From the NCBI RefSeq assembly GCF_000221045.1, contig NC_015856.1, positions 3,864,542 through 3,928,541 of the forward strand: DNA of 64,000 bases, in the 5' to 3' direction. The number at the start of each line of letters is the position of its first letter. Position 1 is the first letter of the stretch. Of this stretch, positions 25,039 through 32,972 are shown one piece after another. The notes under the pieces are model-generated. The model did not search any database and was not told the origin of the DNA. It saw only the letters and a program-made list of their open reading frames with translations. This DNA comes from Collimonas fungivorans Ter331. Its GTDB lineage: Bacteria > Pseudomonadota > Gammaproteobacteria > Burkholderiales > Burkholderiaceae_D. A program made the position numbers and the translations under genes.

Positions 25039-26448
25039 ATGAGAATGCAGATTGGCCGCTTGCCGACACAAGCCACGCTGGCCCTTGCCCTTGCCGCATT
25101 GGGAGCCATGGCGTCGGCGCAAACGCTGACGCCGGAAACCCAGCGCTACCACGACATCTACAAAGAGCTGGTGGAAATCAATACCAGCCACTCCGCGGGC
25201 GACACCACGAAGGCCGCGCACGCGATGGAAAAGCACTTGCTGGACGCCGGTTTCACGGCCGCCGATATCCAGGTGATCGAACCGTTCCCGCGCAAAGGCA
25301 ACCTGGTGCTGCGTTTCAAGGGCAACGGCAGCAAGCAGCCGCTGCTGTTGCTGGCGCATATCGACGTGGTCGAAGCCAAACGCGAGGACTGGAAGACCGA
25401 TCCCTTCCAGCTGCAGGAAACCGGCGGCTATTTCACCGCCCGCGGCTCGATCGACGACAAGGCGATGGCCTCGGCTTTCGTCTCGGTGCTGAGCCAGCTC
25501 AAGAAGGAAGGATTCAAGCCCAGCCGCGACATCATCCTGGCGCTGACTACCGATGAAGAGCGTGGCGATGTGGAGAGCAACGGCGCCAAATGGCTGATCG
25601 CCAACAAGCCGGAGTTGCTCAAGGCGGAGTTCGGCATCAACGAAGGCGGCGGCGGCGAGCTGCGCGACGGCAAGCCGAACCTGCACCGGATCCAGGTCGC
25701 CGAGAAAATCTACGCCACCTATGAACTGGAAGCGCGCGACGCCGGCGGCCACAGTTCGACCCCGACCGCCAACAATCCGATCTATGCCATCGCCGCAGCC
25801 CTGAACAGGCTGAGCGCTTACCGCTTCCCGGTGCACCTGGCCGAAGTCACCACCGGCTATTTCGCCCGCAGCGCGCCATTCGCCGGCGGCCAGCTGGCCG
25901 CAGACATGCGCGCGGTCGGCAGCGGCAAACCGGACACCGCTGCAATCGAGCGCCTGTCGGCAGTGCCCGACTACAATGCACAGCTGCGCAGCACCTGTGT
26001 AGCCACCATGGTCAACGCCGGCCATGCGGAAAACGCATTACCGCAATCGGCCAAGGCGACAGTCAACTGCCGCATCCTGCCGCAAGACGATCCTGACGAC
26101 ATAGATCGCCAGCTCAAGCAGGTGATCAATAACGACAAGATCGCGGTGCGCTACACCAACAAACCGCTGCGCAGCCCGGCTTCGCCGCTGAACGGCGACC
26201 TGGTGAAGACAGTCGAGGCGCTGACCCAGGATATGTGGCCAGGCGTGCCGGTAGTGCCGGCCATGAGCACCGGCGCCACCGACAGCAGCTACATGCGCAA
26301 TGCGGGCATTCCCATGTATGGCGTGTCAGGCCTGTTTGTCGAACCTTCGGACCGCCGCACGCACGGCCTCGACGAGCGCGTCGAAATCCAGCGCCTGTAC
26401 GACGGCCGGGAATTCCTCTACCGCTTGGTGAAGCGCCTGGCGCAATAA
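25039..26448 (+). CDS. Secreted M20 family metallopeptidase
   Basis: The protein has 469 residues with a signal peptide (TLALALAALGAMASAQ). Metal ligands and catalytic residues are in LLLLAHIDVVEAKREDW, RGSIDDKAMASAF and LTTDEERGDVESNG. A dimerisation domain with GGHSSTPTANNPIYAIA follows. It is a periplasmic di-zinc peptidase or amidohydrolase. It lies 29 bases after the AtuA-related gene and may belong to the same operon, perhaps releasing the substrate that CitMHS imports (inference). Confidence 0.9.
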   Translation: MRMQIGRLPTQATLALALAALGAMASAQTLTPETQRYHDIYKELVEINTSHSAGDTTKAAHAMEKHLLDAGFTAADIQVIEPFPRKGNLVLRFKGNGSKQPLLLLAHIDVVEAKREDWKTDPFQLQETGGYFTARGSIDDKAMASAFVSVLSQLKKEGFKPSRDIILALTTDEERGDVESNGAKWLIANKPELLKAEFGINEGGGGELRDGKPNLHRIQVAEKIYATYELEARDAGGHSSTPTANNPIYAIAAALNRLSAYRFPVHLAEVTTGYFARSAPFAGGQLAADMRAVGSGKPDTAAIERLSAVPDYNAQLRSTCVATMVNAGHAENALPQSAKATVNCRILPQDDPDDIDRQLKQVINNDKIAVRYTNKPLRSPASPLNGDLVKTVEALTQDMWPGVPVVPAMSTGATDSSYMRNAGIPMYGVSGLFVEPSDRRTHGLDERVEIQRLYDGREFLYRLVKRLAQ

Positions 26449-26584
26449 GGCTTGGAGCTGCAACGGCGCTGACCGGGGCCGGACTGCCGAATTCGATCGC
26501 AAGAAGCAGAGTGTCCAGGGTCTCGACATGTCCTATGTTTCAGTTACGCAGCAGCTGCTGCTCGCCAACTGACGGACACTCGCC

Positions 26585-27469
26585 ATGAACTTTATCGAAT
26601 TGCTCCTGCTCGCCGCGATCTGGGGCGCCTCTTTTCTCTTCCTGCGGATTGCCGCGCCCGAATTCGGACCTTTCGCGCTGATCGCGCTGCGCGTCGGCAT
26701 CGCCGCACTGGTGCTGGCGCCGGTGTTGCGCTCAGCCGCCGCCGGCAGCCAATGCCGCGGCAAGGCATGGCCTTTGTTTGTGGTCGGCATCAGCAATTCT
26801 GCGATTCCCTTCGGCCTGTTTGCTTATTCCACGCTGTACGTGAATGCCGGCATCGATTCCATCCTGAATGCAACCACACCGATCTGGGCCGCCCTGATCG
26901 CAGCGCTCTGGTTCGGACAAGCCATGAACCGCAGCCAGGTCTGTGACCTGATGCTGGGCCTGGCCGGGGTTGCCGTGCTGGTGTGGGATACCGCGGGCGG
27001 CGGTGTTGCCGGCATGCCGCTGGCGATCGGCGCCGCGCTGCTGGCCGCCGTATGCTACGGTTTTGCGGTAAATTATTCAAAGCGGCGCCTGGCTGGAGTC
27101 CAGCCGCTGGTGGTCGCCTTCGGCAGCCAGCTGGCCGCCTCTGTCGTACTGCTGCCGCCGGCGCTGCTGTCCTGGCCGCAACAGGCGATCGCACCTTCAA
27201 TATGGCTGTGCGTCGCTGCCCTCGGCGTGATCTGCACCGGCTTTGCCTACATCCTGTATTTCCGCCTGATCGAACGGGTGGGTGCAGCTTATGCCGCCTC
27301 CGTCACTTTCCTGATTCCGGTCTTTGGGCTGGTCTGGGGTGCTGTTTTCCTTAACGAAAAAATCACGCCGGCAATGCTGGCCGGCTGCGCCATCACCCTG
27401 CTTGGGACCGGGCTTGCCAGCGGCAAGCTGAGCGATTTGCTGCCGGGGAAGCACAAAAAATTGGCATGA
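26585..27469 (+). CDS. EamA/DMT family exporter
   Basis: The protein has 294 residues with ten predicted membrane segments in two EamA repeats. The first contains LAAIWGASFLFLRIAAPEFG, the second ends FLIPVFGLVWGAVFLNEKIT. Members export amino acids, metabolites or drugs. It follows the M20 peptidase by 136 bases with no visible shared control. The substrate is unknown. Confidence 0.9.
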   Translation: MNFIELLLLAAIWGASFLFLRIAAPEFGPFALIALRVGIAALVLAPVLRSAAAGSQCRGKAWPLFVVGISNSAIPFGLFAYSTLYVNAGIDSILNATTPIWAALIAALWFGQAMNRSQVCDLMLGLAGVAVLVWDTAGGGVAGMPLAIGAALLAAVCYGFAVNYSKRRLAGVQPLVVAFGSQLAASVVLLPPALLSWPQQAIAPSIWLCVAALGVICTGFAYILYFRLIERVGAAYAASVTFLIPVFGLVWGAVFLNEKITPAMLAGCAITLLGTGLASGKLSDLLPGKHKKLA

Positions 27470-27602
27470 ACCGGGCAGCCATGGCAAGCAGGTGTTGCCG
27501 CCAGCTTCAAAATTTAACTAAATGATTAAGAAATACTGATTTATTATTGTTTTACGATAATTTTATACTAGAATACGACCATCCTATCGAACAGGAGGCG
27601 TC

Positions 27603-27824
27603 GTGCAGAAAAACATCATCACCCTGGTCCGCCGCGTCCTGGCCGCGCTCTGCTCATGGCTGGCGATTGCCATCTTGGGTTTCTATCTCGCCGCCAGGAT
27701 CTTGCCGCACCTGGGCATCAGCGCTTCACTGGAAATGGTCCTTCAGCACACCCTGGCCGACCAGGCCATGGCGCGTCTTGGCCACACCTTCTGCATTTCC
27801 ATCCGCCTCAATAACAAGCAATAA
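27603..27824 (+). CDS. Small membrane protein with GTG start
   Basis: The product has 73 residues with one hydrophobic segment (ALCSWLAIAILGFYLAARIL). The GTG start is supported by AGGAGG five bases upstream. It begins the short unit that continues with DUF2975 and XRE genes, and the 130 bases before it are A+T-rich and probably hold the promoter. No family is recognised. Confidence 0.6.
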   Translation: MQKNIITLVRRVLAALCSWLAIAILGFYLAARILPHLGISASLEMVLQHTLADQAMARLGHTFCISIRLNNKQ

Positions 27825-27839
27825 ATCCAAGGACGCTGC

Positions 27840-28382
27840 ATGAAACAAGATCGCATTGCGCAAACCAGCCAGCGCATGGCCAGCCTCACCATGCTGTTGC
27901 TGGTTGCCATACTGGTTTTTAATATCGGCGGCTGGCTGTTCCCCGATACGCTCAATCAAGTACTGGAATTTTCCAATGCCGGGACCAAGCTTGGCATCGA
28001 CATTTCCACCCTGCCGCCATGGCAGCTGCTGGGCGCCATTGTCCTGACCAATATTCCGCTGCTGGCATTGGGATATGGCTTGTTCCAGCTGCGCGCCCTG
28101 TTCCGGCGCTACGCCCTAGGCGAATATTTCTCGCCGGCGGCCGCCATCCACCTGGGCCGGGTCGGCCACGGCATCGCGTGGTGGGTGCTGCTGGATTTCC
28201 TGTGCGGGCCACTCTCCTCCGTCTGGCTGACGATCACCCGGCCGGCAGGCCAGCGCCTGCTCAATATCGGCTTTGACGGCAACGCGATAGTCGCCCTCTT
28301 CATGGCGGCCTGCATTACCGTGATCGCCCGCATCCTGCAACGCGCCAGCGAAGTCGATGCAGAAAACCGGCAGTTCGTATAA
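27840..28382 (+). CDS. DUF2975 family membrane protein
   Basis: The protein has 180 residues with four predicted membrane segments (around MLLLVAILVFNIGGWLF, LLGAIVLTNIPLLALGYGLF, GIAWWVLLDFLCGPL and AIVALFMAACITVIARIL). The block LRALFRRYALGEYFSP is typical of DUF2975. It is immediately followed by a YozG-like XRE regulator, the usual partner. The function of the pair is unknown. Confidence 0.85.
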   Translation: MKQDRIAQTSQRMASLTMLLLVAILVFNIGGWLFPDTLNQVLEFSNAGTKLGIDISTLPPWQLLGAIVLTNIPLLALGYGLFQLRALFRRYALGEYFSPAAAIHLGRVGHGIAWWVLLDFLCGPLSSVWLTITRPAGQRLLNIGFDGNAIVALFMAACITVIARILQRASEVDAENRQFV

Positions 28383-28634
28383 ATGAGCATCGTCATTACG
28401 CTGGACGTCATGCTGGCAAAACGCAAGGCGAAATCCAAGGACCTGGCAGCGGCCATCGGCATCACCGAGCAAAACCTGTCCCTGCTAAAACAAGGCAAGG
28501 TAAAGGGCGTACGCCTGGAAACCCTGGAGGCGATCTGCCGCTACCTGGATTGCCAACCGGGCGACCTGCTGAGCTACCAGCCGGATGACATGGCTACTGC
28601 AAGGGAAACGGATTCCCTTCTAAAAAATGGCTAA
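28383..28634 (+). CDS. XRE family (YozG-like) small regulator
   Basis: The protein has 83 residues and is essentially one helix-turn-helix domain: LAKRKAKSKDLAAAIGITEQ, NLSLLKQGKVKGVRLETLE and YLDCQPGDLLSYQPDD. It directly abuts the DUF2975 gene and overlaps the next by 8 bases. It probably regulates this small operon. Confidence 0.87.
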   Translation: MSIVITLDVMLAKRKAKSKDLAAAIGITEQNLSLLKQGKVKGVRLETLEAICRYLDCQPGDLLSYQPDDMATARETDSLLKNG

Positions 28635-29241
28635 CCAGAGCCGCTGGCCTGCCGCGGTAAGCCGGCGTGCCATGAGCCTGGGCTTGTTGCTGTCCCTGGT
28701 GCTGCATGCCGGTTTGCTGCAATTGTTCCGTCCTCACAAAATAATCGATGCCGGCCCGGCTACACAGGCAGCGATGACGCTGTTGCTGCTGCCGGCAACG
28801 CTGCCCCGGCCAATTCCGGTACGAACGCTATCGCCGGCCAAGCCAGTAGTCGTGCAGCATGGCTCGCGCCCTGAAAAATCGTCTCCACGCGCAAACACAA
28901 TAACGCCGCCGCAACTTGTTTCGCCACGCGAGAACAGCATCAGCGATACGGCAGCCATCTCCCCGCCGCCGGACAGACAACCTCGCGTGGATCTGGACGC
29001 CGCACTGAAAACGGCCCGGCAGATAGCCACAGATCCGGCCAGCAGGCGCAACGGCAGCGCCGTCTCGCAATTGCAGACGCATCCGCTCGAAGCCCAGCCG
29101 GACAGCCGCCTGGCGCAGGACATTCAACGCAGCGCGCGCGCCGACTGCCTGGACGTCGGCCGTCCCTTCGGCTTACTGGCGCCGCTGGTGCTGGCCGCTG
29201 ATGCGGTATTGTCAAAAAAAGATGGCGGCTGCAAATGGTAG
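28627..29241 (+). CDS. Hypothetical membrane-anchored proline-rich protein
   Basis: The product has 204 residues. One N-terminal membrane segment (SLGLLLSLVLHAGLLQLF) is followed by a Pro/Ser-rich stretch of about 100 residues and a C-terminal segment with SARADCLDVGRPFGLLAPLV ending in a second Cys (GGCKW). The layout, anchor plus Pro-rich periplasmic arm, recalls TonB-like or energy-transducing proteins, but no TonB C-terminal domain is seen. It overlaps the XRE gene by 8 bases. Confidence 0.6.
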   Translation: MANQSRWPAAVSRRAMSLGLLLSLVLHAGLLQLFRPHKIIDAGPATQAAMTLLLLPATLPRPIPVRTLSPAKPVVVQHGSRPEKSSPRANTITPPQLVSPRENSISDTAAISPPPDRQPRVDLDAALKTARQIATDPASRRNGSAVSQLQTHPLEAQPDSRLAQDIQRSARADCLDVGRPFGLLAPLVLAADAVLSKKDGGCKW

Positions 29242-29303
29242 GGTTCGCGGATGTTCTTGTGGCCAGCTAGTTACGGTGTTACATTTTTCTCTTTTGCAAT
29301 TCG

Positions 29304-29338
29304 GGGTCAGAGTCAAATAAATAATTCGACTCTGACCC
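29304..29338. repeat. REP-like palindrome, copy 2
   Basis: GGGTCAGAGTC (29304-29314) and its complement GACTCTGACCC (29328-29338) flank an A+T-rich loop, and CTAATTAA follows. The core is identical to that of copy 1 at 20093-20152. It sits between the proline-rich protein gene and yccF. Confidence 0.7.
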
Positions 29339-29371
29339 TAATTAATTTCGCAACAATGGAGAGAAAACGAT

Positions 29372-29833
29372 ATGCGCGCCATCCTCAATTTCCTGTGGTT
29401 TGTGCTGGGCGGGGTGTTCATGGGCCTGGGCTGGTGGCTGGCTGGCGCCGTCGCCTTCCTCACGATAGTCGGCATCCCGTGGGGTAAAGCCTGTTTCGTG
29501 ATCGGACAGTTCACTTTCCTCCCCTTCGGCAGGGAAGCCGTGAGCCGCAAGGAACTGAACAATAGGGACGATATCGGCACCGGCGGCCTGGGCCTGGTCG
29601 GCAACATCTTGTGGTTCGTGTTTGCCGGCATCTGGCTGGCTATCGGCCACGTGCTGTCAGCCATCGCCTGCTTCATCACCATCATCGGCATTCCATTCGG
29701 CGTCCAGCATCTGAAGCTGGCTGGCATCGCGCTGGCGCCGATAGGAAAAACCATTGTGACGAAAGAAGTGGCGGCTGCGGCGCGCAAGCAGAATGCGGAA
29801 GAGCTGGTAACTGCGCTGAACTCACGCCACTAA
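29372..29833 (+). CDS. yccF: YccF domain-containing inner membrane protein
   Basis: The protein has 153 residues in two similar halves: FLWFVLGGVFMGLGWWLAG with TIVGIPWGKACF in the first, and NILWFVFAGIWLAIGHVLS with TIIGIPFGVQHLKLAGIALAP in the second. This duplicated IGIP layout defines the YccF family. About four membrane segments are expected. The function is unknown. GGAGAG lies upstream of the ATG. Confidence 0.9.
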   Translation: MRAILNFLWFVLGGVFMGLGWWLAGAVAFLTIVGIPWGKACFVIGQFTFLPFGREAVSRKELNNRDDIGTGGLGLVGNILWFVFAGIWLAIGHVLSAIACFITIIGIPFGVQHLKLAGIALAPIGKTIVTKEVAAAARKQNAEELVTALNSRH

Positions 29834-29875
29834 GCAATTACTGTCGAGTCGATTTATATTTTTATACGCTCTGGC

Positions 29876-30247
29876 TCAATCATCCAAATCTGACTGCAAG
29901 ACAGTCTCATAGTCCCGACCGCCATAGAAAATACCGATGATCGATACTAGCTCAGCTTCCACGGAGAAAGCGATCACGGCCCGTTTTCTATAATTCGTGA
30001 TGCGCAGACCGGGGCGTATGTCGTCGCGTCGGCTGCCACGATGCGGGGCATCCTGCAGACCTTCGCAATAAGCGACAATCGAACCGGTGTAACGCTCAGC
30101 TATCTCCGGCGAAGCTGCCGCCGCGATGTAGCGATAGAGTGCGACCAGTTGCTCCTGAGCTTCCGGCGTAAAATCACCCTGTACCGCATCACATTTTTGC
30201 CACGGCCTTCTTGTATTCGGCTGCGAGCGTCGCCCGCACCTGATCAA
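29876..30247 (-). CDS. parE: ParE-family toxin, 5' end probably frameshifted
   Basis: The ParE/RelE fold is seen from FTPEAQEQLVALYRYIAAAA through YCEGLQDAPHRGSRRDDIRP and ITNYRKRAVIAFSVE to IIGIFYGGRDYE. In frame, the only start is a TTG at 30247, deep inside the antitoxin gene. In the neighbouring frame an ATG at 30189 overlaps the antitoxin stop (TGATG) and begins MRYRV, a typical ParE start. Joining that to the toxin frame needs one extra base near 30176. The toxin is therefore probably a frameshift mutant, or starts poorly at TTG. Confidence 0.75.
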   Translation of the reverse strand: MIRCGRRSQPNTRRPWQKCDAVQGDFTPEAQEQLVALYRYIAAAASPEIAERYTGSIVAYCEGLQDAPHRGSRRDDIRPGLRITNYRKRAVIAFSVEAELVSIIGIFYGGRDYETVLQSDLDD

Positions 30248-30476
30248 GCGTAACCGCTCGGGCGGGGTCAGCCTTCAGTGCGTCGTATGCTTGTCCCACT
30301 TCTTGCCGCAACCAGATCTCCATAACGCGGTCACGGGCTATCAGGACGCGCAATCCATCCCTGATCACTTCACTTTCGCTGGCATACTCACCGGTCGCAA
30401 CCTTGGTCTTCACAATATCTGCCATCTCGTTTGGTAGGGTAATGCTGAGTTGTTGAGTTGTTCGCACGGGCTGCAT
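30189..30476 (-). CDS. parD: ParD/CopG-family antitoxin
   Basis: The protein has up to 95 residues. The N-terminal ribbon-helix-helix is LSITLPNEMADIVKTKVATG followed by YASESEVIRDGLRVL. The C-terminal half binds the toxin. The ATG at 30476 is directly against AAAGG; a GTG at 30467 has better spacing and gives the usual short N-terminus. A perfect 16-base inverted repeat lies immediately upstream. Confidence 0.87.
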   Translation of the reverse strand: MQPVRTTQQLSITLPNEMADIVKTKVATGEYASESEVIRDGLRVLIARDRVMEIWLRQEVGQAYDALKADPARAVTLDQVRATLAAEYKKAVAKM

Positions 30477-30479
30477 CCT

Positions 30480-30512
30480 TTGAGAGAATAGGATTAAATC
30501 CTATTCTCTCAA
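30480..30512. promoter_or_regulatory. Perfect inverted repeat, probable ParD operator
   Basis: TTGAGAGAATAGGATT and its exact complement (30480-30495 and 30497-30512) are separated by one base. It abuts the parD start. ParD-type antitoxins bind such palindromes to repress their operon. Confidence 0.7.
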
Positions 30513-30694
30513 GAACACTGCGTCAATGGACAGAAAATCAACAAAAATAAACAGCCTGAAACATTCCCGGAAGTCATCATCCAAACAGAAGTCTACAAAA
30601 GGGATATGTCAACGTATATAAGCAACTGCCCTGTTTAGTAGAAGAGCCACGCACTCTCATCGTATTGATATGCTAAGGACACCGGCCTGCGTCG

Positions 30695-32972
30695 TCAGGA
30701 TGGTTTTTTGCCGATGCTCTTGGATTTCTGCGACGCTTTTTCAACCGCACCACGCACTTCAAAACGGACCTGGTCGACCACGGCCATTTTATGGTCCAGC
30801 AATTCCAGCACATGGCGGCCGGGCCATGGCATCCAGTCGAAAGCAAGCTGCGGATCTGGAGCGGCTGCCTGACGGTTGGCTGTCTTACCATTTGCCCTAC
30901 CGGTCTTCGCCATCGGTAGCGCCAGCAGCTTGCCATCCAGCCGCCACGTACCGCTGGACAAACCATCTGCGGCAAATCTTATGCGCTGCCGCTGCGGCGG
31001 AATATCCGGGTCCAGCGCGACCAGCATGCCTGGCGTCGGATAACGGATGGCGATGCTGATGTCGTCTGACTTGGCGGTGGTGAGCAGGCTTTGCTCTGTC
31101 CCTGCCAGGAAATACTCCGGGCGCGGCGCTTCAATCTTGTCCTGGTAGCGGATATCCTGCTCCACCACGCCGGCCGGTTTTTGCGGGATCTGCTGCCGCA
31201 GCTGGTCACGCGCGTGCAGGTATTGCATCACTTCCTGCCAGACCGGCGCGGCGCCGGTCACGCCGGATACGTCCCACATCGGCAGGCCCGACGCGTTGCC
31301 GACCCAGACGCCCACCGTATACCGGTCCGAATAACCGACCGCCCAGTTGTCGCGCATGTCCTTGGAAGTGCCGGTCTTGACTGCCGCCCAGACGCGCGTC
31401 GAGAGCGCGTTCTCCAGGCCGAAAGTGCGGCTGCGGGCGCTGCGGTCGGACAGGATGTCGCCGATGATGAAAGCGGCGCCGGGATCCATCACCTTGCGCA
31501 TTTTTACCGCGGGATCGCTCAGCGCAGTGCGCACACCGCTGTAGCGCCCCTGGTTGGCCAGCGCGCGGTAGGCATTGCTCAACGCCAGCAGGCTGACGTC
31601 GGCGCTGCCCAGCGCCAGGCTGTAGCCGTAATAATCGCCGGATTCGCGCAACTGGAAACCCAGTCCTTGCAGCCGTTCGAAAAAAGTCGTGGGCGTCACC
31701 GTCACCAGGGTGCGCACCGCTGGAATGTTCAGCGACGACGCCAGGGCGGTACGCACGCTGACCAGGCCCTTGAACTGCTTGTCGTAGTTTTGCGGGATAT
31801 ACAGACCGCTGGCGGTCGGCAGGTTGATTGCCGAATCGTTCAGGATCGAGGCCGCGGTCATCCATTTTTTTTTCGATCGCCAATTCGTACAGGAACGGCT
31901 TCAAGGTCGAGCCGGCCTGGCGCAAGGCAACCACGCCGTCGACATCGGCCGCGTTCGAAAACGAACCGCTGGAACCGACCCAGGCCAGCACGTCGCCGCT
32001 GGCGTTGTCGAGCACGACAATGGCGCCGTCTTCGATATTGCGTTCCACCAAGGCCGCCAGCTGGCGCCGCAAGGCATCGTTGGCAAAACGCTGCACGCCG
32101 GCATCCAGGGTTGAGCGCACCGATTGCCCGGGCGTACGCAGCAGCTTGCGCGCCAGGTGCGGCGCCAGTTGCGGTGCGGTGGTGGTGACAATGACTTCCG
32201 AGTTAGAGCCGGTGCGCACCAGCGCCAGCAGGGTGAAATCTTCCAGGCCTTTGCACTCCTGCGCCGCGCGTTGCTCCTGCAAGATGCGGCAGGCGCGTTC
32301 GGCGACACGGGCCGGCGTCGCGTTCGGGCCGCGTATCAACGCCACCGCAATCGCCGCTTCGCGCTGGCTCAGGCCGCTGGGATGCTTGCCGAACAGCACG
32401 CGCGACAAGGCATGTATGCCCACCAGCTCGCCCCTGAAACTGACCAGGTTCAGGTAGGCTTCCAGGATCTGGTCCTTGCGCCAGTTGCGCTCCAGCTGCT
32501 GCGCCACCACCACCTGCGACATTTTCTGGCCGAGCGAACGCGGCGCATTGCGGCGCCGCAGGTCGTCGTCCAGCAAACCCGCCAGCTGCATGGTGATGGT
32601 CGAGGCGCCCCGGGTCTTGGTGTTCCACAGATTGCCCCATGCGGCCGCCGCCACGGCGTTCCAGTCGACCCCGCTGTGCTGGTAGAAACGCCGGTCTTCC
32701 GACGCCACCAGCGCATTGCGCAACGCCGGCGACACATCTTCCAGCGCCACCCACGACAGGCGGCGCTCGTTCGGATTCATGCGGACCTGCTGCAGCAGCT
32801 GGCCCTTGCGGTCGTACAGACTGGCTTCGGAAGAACGGAATTCCTGTTGCACATCGGCGAAACTCTGCAGGGCGTGCACCGGGCCGGCGCTTAAGGCCAG
32901 CGCAAAGGCCAACGTCAGTGCAGCGCCCAGCGTCCAGCGCCTGAGTCCAGTCGACTTCACTTCACCGTCCAT
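30695..32972 (-). pseudogene. pbpC: Penicillin-binding protein 1C, interrupted by a homopolymer frameshift
   Basis: The N-terminal frame (32972 to about 31873) encodes a signal or anchor, then the glycosyltransferase domain: EDRRFYQHSGVDWNAVAAAA, GASTITMQLAGLL and YLNLVSFRGELVGI, and the start of the transpeptidase with QAGSTLKPFLYELAIEK. The rest (from about 31873 to 30695) is in another frame: SSLNIPAVRTLV, VKTGTSKDMRDNWAVGYSDR and the C-terminal domain. The break is a run of nine A residues (31865-31873). Eight would restore one protein of about 760 residues, normal for PBP1C. It overlaps the upstream alpha-2-macroglobulin gene by 16 bases. Confidence 0.88.
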
